DNA of 64,000 bases from Drosophila persimilis (GCF_003286085.1 NW_020825523.1:62001-126000), one strand, 5' to 3'. Counted from the stretch's first letter, positions 32,980-43,465 are shown. Numbers and translations are program-made. The notes: generated by a model from the letters alone, not told the origin.

Positions 32980-32983
32980 GAAA

Positions 32984-34825
32984 GTGATATTCTGGTCAGA
33001 TTCAGAAGTTACTCTTCATTGGATCAGATCCCACCCTTCGTCGTTGTCAACATTCGTTGCGAACCGAGTAGCGGAGATTCAAGAGTGGTCAAGTGAAGCT
33101 ACGTGGCGGCATGTGCCAACAAAACAGAACCCAGCAGACATAGTTTCGAGAGGTTGTGACGTAGAGGAAATCGTGCAGTCGATCTGGTTTGGTGGACCAG
33201 AGTTCTTAAAGTTTAAAGAAGAGAGCTGGCCCAGAAATCCACACTTCGAGCTTTCCGAAGAAGAGATACAGATGGAAAGTCGGAAGAAATCGGTCACACT
33301 GACCGGCGCGGCCAAGTCAAATTATTTATTGGATGTAATCGAGGGATACTCGTCACACCTCAAACTGCTAAGAGTGTTCGTTTTCGTGTTCCGCTTCATC
33401 CGAAAATGCAAAGACAAAAGTCTCAACTTTGGAAAAATTCCGTCATCCGTAGAATACGACGAGGCGTTTCTAAAAATAGTCGAAATAACACAGAAAAATG
33501 AGTCTCAAGAAGATATTGAAAGGGTTCGTAAAGGCACCAAGTTAGGCCCCAGTCTTCAGCGCTTGAATCCCTTCATCCATGAAGAGGCTGGGACATGGTG
33601 CTCTTTTTCGTTGTTGCGAGTTGGAAGGCGACTAGTTAACGCTCCTATGTCATATAATGCCAAGTTTCCCTTTTTATTGACAAAACGCTCGCAGTTTGTG
33701 CAGACATACGTTCGCTATCTGCATCAAACGAGTTTTCATGCCGGCCCACGAGCACTCGTGAGTATCCTTAGACAACGCATTTGGATAGTGAATGATCAGG
33801 CGGTCTGCAGGGCGACAGTTAGGTCATGTATTCGTTGCTTTAAATGCAAGCCGCTACTCCAGACCCAAATGATGGGCAACTTACCCGCAGACCGGCTCCG
33901 TGCTCTCCGCCCATTTTCAGTATGTGGCGTTGATTTTTGTGGCCCAGTCTATACGACTCTGAAAATTCGTGGAAGGCCCCCTTATAAGTCCTACATAGCG
34001 TTATTTGTCTGTTTTGCGTCCAAGGCGGTTCATTTAGAAATTGTCTCCGATTTGACGACTAATTCCTTCTTGTTGGCATTCCAAAGGTTCGTCGGTCGTC
34101 GAGGATGTCCGCAACGCGTGAACTGCGACAACGCGACAAATTTCGTCGGAGCAAGTCGCCACTTCAGCGAACTGCGGAGGAAGATGGAGGCGGAAGCGGA
34201 CGCGATACGCGAATTTGCGTTAAGAAGCGGGTGCGAGTTTGCCTTCATACCGCCTCGAGCACCGCACATGGGCGGACTTTGGGAGGCCGGTGTGAAGTCT
34301 GCCAAGGGCCTACTCCTACGGGCAGTCGGAAGCGCTCTCCTCACCGCAGAGGAGCTGGAGACCGTGCTGGTCGGGATCGAGGCGGTACTCAACTCGCGCC
34401 CGCTAGGACCCCTAAGCCCAGACCCAAGCGACGGAGACATGCTGACTCCCGGGCACCTGCTGACAGGCGGGCCGCTCATCGCACCCCCAGCACCCAGGAC
34501 TCCGGACCAGGAGGGTCTGAGCTGCTTAAAGCGATGGCGGCTTGTCTCGTCAGCCAGGCAAATGTTCTGGCAGCGATGGTCCCGGGAGTATGTGCTGGGA
34601 TTGCAAATAAGATTCAAGTGGCACCAGGAGGAACCAAACATCAAGGAAGGCGACCTCGTAATCGTCGCCGAGGACAACCTGCCCCCTCAACAGGGGCTCC
34701 TCGGAAGGGTGGTCGTTACAACCGCCGTGCAGGACGGAAGGGTCAGAGTGATCGACCTAAGGGCGAGCAGCGGAGCCACGTTCAGGAGGCCAATCCACAA
34801 GTTGGCTCTTCTGCCACTGGTTTGA
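32984..34825 (+). CDS. Bel/Pao Pol C-terminal part: RNase H and integrase (partial)
   Basis: Residues 1-75 match the end of the Bel/Pao RNase H (WSDSEVTLHWIRS, VPTKQNPADIVSRG). Next comes the Bel/Pao linker, then the integrase zinc-binding region (the Cys pair in CIRCFKC near residue 285). The core has acidic residues in GVDFCGP and CDNATNFVGA and the downstream Glu in PHMGGLWEAGVKSAK. The C-terminal domain (LTPGHLLTG, then a beta-rich end) is the usual Bel/Pao integrase tail. The true protein began far upstream of 32984; the methionine is incidental. About 613 residues remain of a Pol that normally exceeds 1500. Confidence 0.85.
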   Translation: MIFWSDSEVTLHWIRSHPSSLSTFVANRVAEIQEWSSEATWRHVPTKQNPADIVSRGCDVEEIVQSIWFGGPEFLKFKEESWPRNPHFELSEEEIQMESRKKSVTLTGAAKSNYLLDVIEGYSSHLKLLRVFVFVFRFIRKCKDKSLNFGKIPSSVEYDEAFLKIVEITQKNESQEDIERVRKGTKLGPSLQRLNPFIHEEAGTWCSFSLLRVGRRLVNAPMSYNAKFPFLLTKRSQFVQTYVRYLHQTSFHAGPRALVSILRQRIWIVNDQAVCRATVRSCIRCFKCKPLLQTQMMGNLPADRLRALRPFSVCGVDFCGPVYTTLKIRGRPPYKSYIALFVCFASKAVHLEIVSDLTTNSFLLAFQRFVGRRGCPQRVNCDNATNFVGASRHFSELRRKMEAEADAIREFALRSGCEFAFIPPRAPHMGGLWEAGVKSAKGLLLRAVGSALLTAEELETVLVGIEAVLNSRPLGPLSPDPSDGDMLTPGHLLTGGPLIAPPAPRTPDQEGLSCLKRWRLVSSARQMFWQRWSREYVLGLQIRFKWHQEEPNIKEGDLVIVAEDNLPPQQGLLGRVVVTTAVQDGRVRVIDLRASSGATFRRPIHKLALLPLV

Positions 34826-34852
34826 AGCCTTCCAGGCCTTCAACGGGGCCGG

Positions 34853-35030
34853 TGTAGCGCCATTTGGCGTATAATAATTGTTATTAGGATCGTATTTTAT
34901 GAAGTCTAGTGGAAGTTAGGCTAGGGCAAAGCGGGAGCGCAATATAAGCTCGCTCTCTCGCTCTTGGCGAATTCGCCCCGCTTTGCAACCGTAGGTAAGA
35001 TAGGCGCAGAAGAAATTGTTTGAATATATT
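34853..35030 (+). repeat. Bel/Pao 3' LTR, partial
   Basis: Starts TGTAGCGCC 27 bp after the pol stop. The first 55 bp recur inverted at 49759-49813 and 54789-54843, ending there exactly in ...GGCGCTACA. This supports TGT as the true LTR edge. The right part is lost or displaced at the boundary with the minus-strand LTR. Confidence 0.6.
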
Positions 35031-35753
35031 GTAACGAACCGTTCTTCTCCGTCTGATGCAGCTGGGCTGGCTCAGCGGTCGGTAGGCTCGCTGCAACAAT
35101 ATTTATATGTTGCCCCGACGACAAGTAAGAAGGCACGGGTTGTGTCTTGTACTGGTATGTTAAAATGCTTTATTGGTATCTTAAGTCTATCTTACGCTAC
35201 GCGGATTCCGGCGCTGGATCTCCTCCCGACTCTCCTCTGTGGTCCGATGAGCGCGTTGCTCCCTGGGCCCCCCACGGCGTCGCCAAGCGTGGCACCGCCG
35301 GCTCTACTGACTGGGGCTAGCGATTCTTGGCACGGGGCCCAAATCCACCTCTCAGTCAGGCGCCTGACGCGTTCGCTCTCACTCGACTCACTTGGCTTTT
35401 CGGCCCGAGGGTGCCTCACTCCTGAAGGGATGCGCTTCAAGCGGGGCGCCGTTGGTTCAAGGGATTTGAGTCTTTGGCTCTTGGCTGCACGCTCGAGTCC
35501 GCCTCTTAATCCTCACACAACGCGTTCGCTTTCTACGGTTCTCTTCCCTTTGCTTGGTTTCACTTTCGTGGCTCACTATTCACTTCACTCTTGTTGGCTC
35601 CGTCTGTGGACTGTCCTCTTTTCTGGTCGCGGCCCTCCTCTTATAGGCTCGATTCTGCGTCGGCGCCGCCGATGCCGCCTGGCGCTAACGGCACTTTCCG
35701 CCATGCGGTGCCCGTATTTTTCCATCGGCGTTCCTTCATTCCCTTGTCGCTTT

Positions 35754-35947
35754 CCAACGGGACCTGGCTGGTGGCGTGATCTCATGACCATATTTGGTCA
35801 TGCGCTGGACCACTGCCGGCCCGATCCCGTCATCCCGCTGCTCGCTCTCCAACGGGACCTGGCTGGTGGCGTGATCTCATGACCATATTTGGACATGCGC
35901 TGGGCCACTGCCGGCCCGATCCCGTCATCCCGCTGCTCTCTCTCCAG
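35754..35947. repeat. Two tandem copies of a 97-bp unit in the minus-strand LTR
   Basis: TCCAACGGGACCTGGCTGGT recurs about 97 bp apart (near 35754 and 35851), with only a few differences between the copies. Such repeats in U3 often carry enhancer-like sites; that is inference here. Confidence 0.75.
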
Positions 35948-36389
35948 GGGTCCTCCCCTCTCATCTTGGGACCCCGGGAGATATCTCCTCGGGAATTCGC
36001 CGCCTCCGGATATCCGGATATACTGCCCCCTATGTGTGGGAATACCTTTCCTCACACTTCCCCCTTTCTTTTATTGGCGGAAAAGCCCCGGTTTTCCGCG
36101 ACCCAGGTTTGGGATGTTTCAAAAATACCCGCGCGACCGGCGCGCGCGTGCTTTGTTCTCGACCGGGGTCCCTGGCGCCCTCTTTCGGCCTTGCGCCTGG
36201 CGGTGTTGCCGTATCTCTTCGATGCGTGCGATCGATTCGATTTCCCCCTATCGATGGTTCGCAGAGGAGCTTCTGTCGCCCCCGCCCGATATGGGTAATG
36301 GTCGCTATTCTGACCTACTCGATATGACACAGAGTTGCCCTTACGCTCCACTCGATAAAGCGTAGGGTCGTCTTTGCGATCTACTCGAT

Positions 36390-36696
36390 GCTATCACTGG
36401 ACCTAATGGAATTCGACTCACAGGCTGCGTTTTATATTAATGAGCAGCTGTCTAATAAGAATCTGGCTGTTTTCAAAGAGGCTATGAAAATGAAAAAAGG
36501 AAAAGCACTATCGGCTGTTTTCACTCGTCGGGCGATCGTGCATGTTAAGAAGCATCCAGCTGGAGAGATTTTTAGAGTGGATAACATGCATGACCTGCAA
36601 ACATTGCGGGATACTTCCGAGGATGAGCTTGCAGCAGTTGATCCAGGTGCAGTTAACAGGCCAGTTGAGACAGACCAGAATAACCTTTTTCGTTAG
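36390..36696 (+). pseudogene. ORF1 3' end of the CR1-like LINE (truncated)
   Basis: About 100 codons of the ORF1 C-terminus, open to a stop at 36694-36696. The stretch AAFYINEQLSNKNLAVFKEA followed by a basic FTRRAIVHVKK resembles the conserved end of CR1-group ORF1 proteins. The start codon at 36388 straddles the target duplication and is fortuitous. The rest of ORF1 was never copied (5' truncation). Confidence 0.65.
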
Positions 36697-36816
36697 TAAA
36701 ACTTCCCTTAGCCATAGTAATATAATGTTGAAGTTTAAGGTTTTATGTTTTTATATAGTTATAATTGATTTGTGTATATTGCGTGTGCTGCTAATATGCT
36801 ATTTAGTAACTTTTAA

Positions 36817-39612
36817 ATGGTCCATAATATGAATAGACTTCCAACGAATAGTAGGATATTGATTCGTACGCTGGCTAAGCAAAAAGATGGCATAAATATT
36901 TGTCATATAAATGCTCAGAGTCTGTATGGTAAGATTGATGAGTTCCGATATATGTTTGAACAATCGAATGTTGATGTAGTTTGTGTTTCGGAAACGTGGT
37001 TCATGCCGCATCTATGTGATAATGTTATTTTGTGTACCGGATTTGATCTATACCGATCTGATCGGGAAGGAAATGGTGGGGGTGTTGCTGTATACATAAA
37101 CAAGAAACTCAAATCCAAATTAATATGCAAGCACCCTCCAGAAAGTGCAATAGAATACCTTTTTATAGAATTATCGGCCTCTAACAGTTCTCTTAAATTA
37201 CTATTGGGCTGTCTGTACAGACCACACCGCAATACAATCTACCAACAAGTAATTGATGCAATTTCAGACCTATCTATAAGCTATACTGACGTAATTATAA
37301 TCGGGGATCTAAACAGCAATATACTGAAGGAACGACATATGGAGTCAGCGATGGCATCGTTAGGCTTGCATCTAGTCAATAATAGTAGACCAACACATTT
37401 CTCAAACACTGCAAGTACATTATTGGACCTTTGTTTTGTCAATGATAAAGAAAAAATCGTTCTTTATGATCAGTTATCTGTCCCAACATTTTCCAGACAC
37501 GACCTACTTTTCCTGACTTATGATTTTAATTGTAAAAAGATTGACGACGACATATGGTACCGAAATTTTAAGAGCATTGACATTACCAAACTTAATGACG
37601 AATTCAATACATATGACTGGAATATAATATTTGGCATGGATGATGTTAATTCTCAAGTAGAACAACTACGAGCTCACATAACATGTCTTTATGAAAAATT
37701 CGTACCACTGCGTAAATTAAAGATTGCACAAAAGAAAAATCCATGGTTCAATCAATGTATTGCACACAATATATCATTAAGGGACAAAGCATATAACAAA
37801 TGGAAACGCTACAGAACGTCTGTTCAGTATCAAGAATTTAAAACTTTAAGGAAAAAAACCAACCTATTAATACTGACAGCTAAAAAATCTTTTTATTCTG
37901 TAAGGTTTCAAAGTGCAATATTAACAAGAAGGACATGGAGGGAGCTCAAAGACTTGGGAATAGGGAAGAGGACAAATAACACCAAAATTGATGTAGACAT
38001 AGATGAATTAAATAGAAAATTTGTGATAAACGGGGTACCTGAAGTAGCATATAATCATTATCTTGACAATATACCGAATAGTTCCTGTGATAATAACTTT
38101 AGCTTCATGTGTGCCAGTCAGTGTGATGTCCTTGAATCTGTGCTTAAAATTAAGTCAAATGCAATCGGACTGGATGAAATACATCCAAAATTTCTAAAAA
38201 TCTTACTTCCAAAAATATTACCACATGTGACTTATATTTGCAATACTGTCTTAACAAAATCAATATTTCCAAGTACATGGAAGCTTGCGAAAATAACACC
38301 GGTCCCTAAAGGAAAAAATGAATATAGACCTATATCAATTCTATCGTTTTTGTCAAAAGTCCTTGAACAATTAATGTCACAACAAATTCAAACTTTTCTA
38401 GATAACAATGCACTACTAAGTGACAAACAGTCAGGTTACAGAAGACAAAGAAGCTGTACTACGGCAATAGTAAATATAACGGAAGACATTAGATTAACAC
38501 AAGATGAAGGAAATGTGACGCTATTAGTACTACTTGACTTCAGTAAAGCATTTGACACGGTTAACCACGAAATCTTATTAAGTAAATTAGTTAACTTTTT
38601 CAATTTTAGTAAGGTAGCTATAAAGCTATTAAAATCGTATTTAACGGATAGAAGACAGGTAGTGGTAAGTGGAAGTAGAATTTCTTCAATGATGAGCACT
38701 GCACGTGGTGTGGCTCAAGGTTCAGTTCTTGGGCCGCTTTTGTTCTCATTATATGTGAATGACCTGCCAGACGTCCTGTTAAATTGTAAAAGTCATATGT
38801 ATGCGGATGACGTCCAAATGTATGTCAGTCGTCCATTGAGTAAAATTGATGAGTGTATAAGTGTGTGTAACAGTGATTTGCTCAATGTGAGTAGCTGGGC
38901 GAAGCGTAATGGTCTGGCACTTAATCCAGATAAATGTAAATGTGTAATTATATACAAGAAGCAACTAAATACGATGGCCTATCCAAAACTTGAAATTGAA
39001 GGAAAACAAATTAATTACGTAGATCAGGTGGAAAACTTAGGATTAACATTTAACAATACGCTTTCTTGGAGTAGCCAAGTAGTGAAAGCTACTGGTAGAA
39101 CATATAGTCTACTAAGAAAACTCGCACCAACACAAAAATACCTGCCAGATAAACTCAAACTAATGATAGCTAAGACATATTTGACACCCACCTTATTCTA
39201 TGGTATTGAAATATTTGGAAATTGTGACGCTGAATCTAAAAAAAAACTAAAAGTAACATTTAACAACATTGCCCGCTACATATATAATAAGAGACGAACC
39301 GATCATATCTCAATCTTAGCAAGACAAATATTCAAAATGGATTTAAAGACATGGATAGGGTACAGAACAATTATTTTTCTACATCGAATAATCTATACCA
39401 GACAGCCGAGCTACTTATATGATAAATTAACCTTTGCTTCATCAAATAGAACGTTGAATCTGGTAACCATAAAGTACAAACTTGCCAATTCAGGAAAACA
39501 ATTTTTAACAAATGCTATTCGGTTATGGAATGAGTTACCTTTCAATATTAAAAATATTAGTAGAGCAACGCAATTTGGGGATAAACTAGAAAAACACTTG
39601 ATAAACCCATAA
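36817..39612 (+). CDS. ORF2 of the CR1-like LINE: APE endonuclease and reverse transcriptase (931 aa, open)
   Basis: Endonuclease (about residues 25-240) shows HINAQSLYGKIDEF, SETWF, GGGVAVYI, IIGDLNSN and SRHDLLFL. Reverse transcriptase (about 440-720) shows KSNAIGLDEIHPKFL, YRPISILSFLSKVLEQL, LLDFSKAFDTV, GVAQGSVLGPLLF and the YADDVQMY box. The C-terminal domain (SSWAKRNGLALNPDKC and on) is typical. No RNase H is present, consistent with CR1 and against I or LOA. The ORF starts 120 nt after the ORF1 stop; a second methionine at 36829 is an alternative start. Fully open, so the copy is young although its 5' truncation makes it unlikely to move itself. Confidence 0.88.
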   Translation: MVHNMNRLPTNSRILIRTLAKQKDGINICHINAQSLYGKIDEFRYMFEQSNVDVVCVSETWFMPHLCDNVILCTGFDLYRSDREGNGGGVAVYINKKLKSKLICKHPPESAIEYLFIELSASNSSLKLLLGCLYRPHRNTIYQQVIDAISDLSISYTDVIIIGDLNSNILKERHMESAMASLGLHLVNNSRPTHFSNTASTLLDLCFVNDKEKIVLYDQLSVPTFSRHDLLFLTYDFNCKKIDDDIWYRNFKSIDITKLNDEFNTYDWNIIFGMDDVNSQVEQLRAHITCLYEKFVPLRKLKIAQKKNPWFNQCIAHNISLRDKAYNKWKRYRTSVQYQEFKTLRKKTNLLILTAKKSFYSVRFQSAILTRRTWRELKDLGIGKRTNNTKIDVDIDELNRKFVINGVPEVAYNHYLDNIPNSSCDNNFSFMCASQCDVLESVLKIKSNAIGLDEIHPKFLKILLPKILPHVTYICNTVLTKSIFPSTWKLAKITPVPKGKNEYRPISILSFLSKVLEQLMSQQIQTFLDNNALLSDKQSGYRRQRSCTTAIVNITEDIRLTQDEGNVTLLVLLDFSKAFDTVNHEILLSKLVNFFNFSKVAIKLLKSYLTDRRQVVVSGSRISSMMSTARGVAQGSVLGPLLFSLYVNDLPDVLLNCKSHMYADDVQMYVSRPLSKIDECISVCNSDLLNVSSWAKRNGLALNPDKCKCVIIYKKQLNTMAYPKLEIEGKQINYVDQVENLGLTFNNTLSWSSQVVKATGRTYSLLRKLAPTQKYLPDKLKLMIAKTYLTPTLFYGIEIFGNCDAESKKKLKVTFNNIARYIYNKRRTDHISILARQIFKMDLKTWIGYRTIIFLHRIIYTRQPSYLYDKLTFASSNRTLNLVTIKYKLANSGKQFLTNAIRLWNELPFNIKNISRATQFGDKLEKHLINP

Positions 39613-39979
39613 AAAAAAAAAAAAAATAAATAAATAAATAAATAAAAATAAATAAATAAGTAAATAAAAATAAATAATAAAAATAATAATAATAATAAAA
39701 AATAATAATAAAAAAAAATAAATAAATAAATAAATAAAAAAAAAATAAAATAGGAAAAAAACAAAAAAAAAAAAAATTAGAATTAGTATTAGTATTAATA
39801 ATACAAATATTAGTCATAATAATAAAAATATTAGTCATACCAAAAATGTTAGAATAAGAAAATCATTCTGCTTAAAGCATACAACTACATACATATGTGA
39901 ACTCCATGTGACTAGCGCTTTAACATAAAGTAGGAATACTGTTGCGTTAGGAATATATATACAAATAAATAAATACAAA
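39613..39979 (+). repeat. A-rich and AAAT-repeat 3' region of the CR1-like LINE
   Basis: Long A-runs and AAAT/AAT microsatellite (39613-39775), then about 140 bp of unique sequence, then an AAAT-like tail ending at the TACTCGAT duplication. No gene. Confidence 0.75.
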
Positions 39980-39987
39980 TACTCGAT

Positions 39988-40276
39988 ATGTCGCAGCGTG
40001 CGTACTCTACTTCCGGATCGCGAATCCCTCAATGGACTGGAACCGTACTATTTCCTCGCGATGCCGGACGTTTTGTTTGTTTTTCTTGTGCGCGTCTGGT
40101 CTTCCCTACCGCCCTCCGCTGGCGCGACCGCCTTCCGCCTGCCCTCTGGATGCTTCGGATAAGTTTTTCTCCCGCTTTGCCGCCCTCCGCCGCCTTCATT
40201 CAAGCTTCCCCGATGCCCCGCCGTTCCTCGGCCGCCAGGTAAGACCGTGTTTTTTTTTCATAATATTTTTTTTTTT
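39988..40276. other. GC-rich flank between LINE and DINE-1
   Basis: Continues the sequence interrupted by the CR1-like LINE. It is likely part of the minus-strand LTR and joins, without the DINE-1, to 41383. No gene seen. Confidence 0.4.
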
Positions 40277-41382
40277 TATACCCGATACTCAAAATGAGTA
40301 TTGGGGTATATTAGATTTGTGGTAAAAGTGGATGTGTGTAACGTCCAGAAGGAATCGTTTCCGACCCTATAAAGTATATATATTCTTGATCAGCATCAAT
40401 AGCCGAGTCGATTGAGCCCTGTCTGTCTGTCCGTCCGTCCGTCTGTCCGTCTGTCCGTCCCCTTCAGCGCCTAATGCTCAAAGACTATAAGAGCTAGAGC
40501 AACGATGTTTTGGATCCAGACTTCTGTGATATGTCACTGCTCCAAAAATATTTCAAAACTTTGCCCCGCCCACTTCCGCCCCCACAAAGGGCGAAAATCT
40601 GTGGCATCCACAATTTCGACGATACGAGAAAACTAAAAACGCAGAATCGTAGAAGATGACTATATGTTCTAGAGTGCAAAATCTGAACCAGATCGTATAA
40701 TTATTACAGCCAGAATCACGAAAACAATTTCACTCTTTCTCGCTCTGTCTCACTCTAACACACAGGTTTCATGGTCGGTTTTGCCAATTGCAAAATATGA
40801 GTTCAAGGATCTCAGAACCTATAAAAGCCAGAGCAACCAAATTTGGTATCCACACTCCTGTGATATCGGACCTTGACCGTTTCCTGTCCAAATTTCGCCA
40901 CACCCCCTTCCGCCCCCGCAAAGGACGAAAATCTGAGGCAACCACAAATCTCAGAGACTATTAAGGCTAGAGTAACCAAATTTGGTGCACACACTCCTTT
41001 AAGATGTCACTATAAAACGTATATCTCAGAATTTCGCCCCACCCCCATCCGCCCCCATAAAGGACGAAAATCTGTTGCATCCACAATATTGCAGATTTGA
41101 GAAAACTAAAAACGCAGAATCATAGATAATGACCATATCTATTAGATTGCTGAATCTGGATCAGATCAGACCATTTTTTTAGCCAAAAGGAACAAATCAA
41201 TTTGCAGTGGCTACGCAGCGCCCGACGTCACGCACAGACTGATTTTCTGTCTCTCTCGCACGCACTCTTTGTCGTGTCGTTAAATATTAGCGGCGTCTGC
41301 CGGAGGAGAGCCATACTGACTTAGTATCGGGTATAACCGTAGAGTTGCGGTGTCCGCAGCAACTCACAACGTTCCCCCTCGT
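40277..41382 (+). mobile_element. DINE-1/mini-me-like Helitron, unit 1
   Basis: Same family as 12711-13804: left TATACCCGATACT, right AGTATCGGGTATA, 3' stem AGTTGC/GCAACT, GTCY microsatellite near 40419-40459. It lies in a T-rich target of the minus-strand gypsy sequence. Confidence 0.78.
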
Positions 41383-41454
41383 TTTTTTTATTGTTTTCGT
41401 TTTCCGTTGCTTCCCTTTTTTTCACTCCTCTTCTCTACTCTTCTCACCTCCTCA

Positions 41455-43367
41455 GTACTCAGCCCGGAATACCTCCTGCCGATCGGTGGACACCAACAGC
41501 CGGTACCGGACGCCACCGTCGTTGACCAGGCGCTTCACCCTCCTTGAGGTTGGCTTTATCCGCGCGAGGGAGCGCGTGACGACGGCCGGCCACTCCTCGC
41601 GGTTGACGGGCCGCCACCGTGCGGTCCTCTCTCCCATGGCTCAGGTGAGTGGCGTTCCGCTGCCTCGTCCTTCTCCGCTTCCGCCGTTGCTCCCGCGCCG
41701 TCACCCGCTTCGCCGTCGGTCGCCGCCTCGACTACGGGTACCGCCGCAGGGCCCTCCGCCGACAGTGATGCTGTCGCGTTCGCTGTACCCTCCGTCTCGC
41801 CCTCTTCGGCCGTGGGTGCTGCCGCTGGGCCTGTCGACCCCTGTGGCCGTGCCCGCCGCCTCGGGTCCCGCTCGTCACTGGCGCGTGGTGCCTCTTTCCA
41901 CAGTCGCGCCTCCCCCGGCTCTTGCCCGGGCTGCTGAGGCGCGGGCCCCGAGGCCCACGATATGTGCAGCGTTTGCACGTGCCACAACATGCCGTCTCTT
42001 ACCGCGGAGCGCACCTCCTGCGAGACGAACGGCCCAATGGCGGCTCCCTGTGGCCCGTGCCAGTGCTGCTGCTGCTGCTGATGCTGCTGCTGCTGACGCT
42101 GCTGCTGCGGCTGCTGCCGCAGCTGCTGATCCCCTTGGCCGCGCGCGTTGTCGTCCGGCGGCCGACTCTGAAGCGGCTCTTCCTCTGCCCCCGGTGACGG
42201 TGGGGCCTGCGGCCGTGGCTCCTCCTCGGACTCGACGTATTCAGGGGGTGGCTGCCAAAGCTCTTAATCCTCCACCTCGGCTCGTCGTAGCCTCTCCTGC
42301 CACTCCTCTTCGGGCGACTGGACTCGGGCCGCCTTCGGCGCTGGTGGGCACTCCGCCTCCTCCTCATCGCTGGAGATCACCGCCAGCCCGCCTGCCGCGC
42401 CCTCCGCCCGCGTCGCCCTTGCCTTCTCCGCTTCCGTACGCAGACGCGCCCTCTCCTTTTGCTCCGCTGCGTTCATCTTGCTAATGCACCTCCATTGGTG
42501 CGCGACGTCTCGTTTGTGGCGCTCCGCCTCCGCTTCTTGCGCCTCCTTCTCGGCCTCCTGCGTGGCCTTCAGCCTCTTTGCCAGCGCCAGGGCGTCCTCC
42601 CACACACGCCGTTGCCTCCGCTCCTCCGTCGCCGCGGCCTGCGCGAACCGCCGGTGCCATTCCGCGAGGCGTCGTGCCTCAGCGGCCGCGTTGTCTTCCG
42701 TGGCGTCAGCCGGCGTTGCCTGCGGCTCCTTGACCGCGGTTTCGATCGGCGTTGGCTGCCGCTCCTCGACCTGTGGGTCTGTCAGTCGCTGATCCCTTTG
42801 CCGCGCCGTCGACCTCCCCCTTGTGCGTGCCGACGACTCCTCTTCCCTGGCCGTACGCGTCGACCGGGTGGACGCCCGCTTCGAGGCCCTCTCACTGGGC
42901 TCCTCCTTCCGCGTTGTGCGCCCCCTCCTTCCTCTCTCAGGCCGCTCCTCGCGCTTGCTGGTCCGGGGCTCCTCGCGCTTGCCGGTGTGGGGCTCCTCGC
43001 GCTTGCTGATGCGAGGCTCCTCGCGTCTGCTGGTCCGGTGCTCCTCGCGCCTACTGGTCCGGTGCTCTTCGCGCTCGCCGGCGTGGGGCTCCTCGCGCTT
43101 GCTGGTGCGGGGCTCCTTGCGTCTGCTGGTCCGGGGCTCCTCTCGTCGGCTGGTCGGGGGCTCCTCGCGCTTCGCCTCTTGTGCGCGTTTTCTCCGCGGT
43201 GCCGGCTCCCAGCTCACCAACTCCAGATCGCTTCCTGCATCGGTGTACCCCGGCGATACCACCGGGGACATCGTCGGTCCCGTGGATCCCGCGGTCGACA
43301 CCAGCGGTGAGGCCAATAGCTGCAGCTCCGGGGACCTACTCCCCCTACCTACTCGTCGGGGCAACAT
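41455..43367 (-). pseudogene. ORF3 of the second gypsy family, inverted block in unit 1
   Basis: On the minus strand this encodes a long charged protein. It starts at 43367 with MLPRRVG, of which the first residues come from LTR sequence. A run of about ten to twelve copies of a 6-8-residue Lys/Arg/Glu repeat (SKREEPRT type) follows. Next are a coiled-coil-like Ala/Glu/Arg helix (LAKRLKATQEAEKEAQEAEAE), an acidic SDEEE stretch, a Gln-rich area and a C-terminal part. No membrane segment. It lies head to head with the plus-strand LTR tail at 43362-43445. Broken in a few places. Plus-strand frames here are Pro/Arg-rich shadows. Function unknown. Confidence 0.6.
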
Positions 43368-43465
43368 ATAAATATTGTTGCAGCGAGCCTACCGACCGCT
43401 GAGCCAGCCCAGCTGCATCAGACGGAGAAGAACGGTTCGTTACAACTGGCGCCCAACGTGGGGCA
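43362..43465 (+). repeat. LTR tail (84 bp) and primer-binding site of the plus-strand gypsy copy, unit 1
   Basis: The last 84 bp of the LTR, ending CGGTTCGTTACA at 43445, equal the inverse of 35031-35114. After AC comes TGGCGCCCAACGTGGGGC (43448-43465), complementary to the last 18 nt of tRNA-Lys(CTT). The rest of the 5' LTR is absent. Confidence 0.82.

Larger units (their letters stand above)
32980..35030 (+). mobile_element. Bel/Pao LTR element, 5'-truncated remnant
   Basis: Begins abruptly within RNase H at the HeT-A oligo(A) end, runs through integrase, and continues into what looks like its 3' LTR (from TGTAGCGCC at 34853). That LTR is cut after about 178 bp by a minus-strand LTR of another family. 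The visible pol part is open. The left end is a junction, not an element terminus. No age estimate is possible from one partial LTR. Confidence 0.78.
36390..39979 (+). mobile_element. CR1-like LINE, 5'-truncated, with open ORF2
   Basis: Flanked by the 8-bp duplication TACTCGAT (36382-36389 and 39980-39987). The 5' end lies within ORF1. ORF2 is complete. The 3' end is an A-rich, AAAT-repeat region, a short unique stretch, and a final AAAT-like tail. The RT with RPISILSFLSKVLEQL and the ORF1 end (FYINEQLSNKNLAVFKEA) suit the CR1/Kiri group; I cannot fix the family without a search. It interrupts the minus-strand LTR. Confidence 0.78.
35031..41454 (-). mobile_element. Minus-strand LTR of the second gypsy family (split by a LINE and a DINE-1)
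   Basis: On the minus strand the sequence ends CGGTTCGTTACA at 35031, the same LTR end that precedes the primer-binding sites at 43448 and 58106. LTR sequence is seen at 35031-36389. It probably continues, after a CR1-like LINE, at 39988-40276 and, after a DINE-1, at 41383 to about 41454, where the ORF3 of the same orientation ends. The LTR would then be about 1.7 kb, long for gypsy elements but in the range of Ulysses-type ones. It contains AATAAA (minus strand, near 35170). The far edge is uncertain. Confidence 0.5.

Noticed and set aside
34105-34857. 250-codon plus-strand frame overlapping the Bel integrase
   Set aside because: Out of frame with the conserved integrase and of Arg/Gly-rich shadow composition.
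41345-42484. Plus-strand 379-codon frame rich in Pro and Arg (also 56004-57143)
   Set aside because: It is the shadow of the charged minus-strand ORF3, which has sensible composition and a sense counterpart at 49305.
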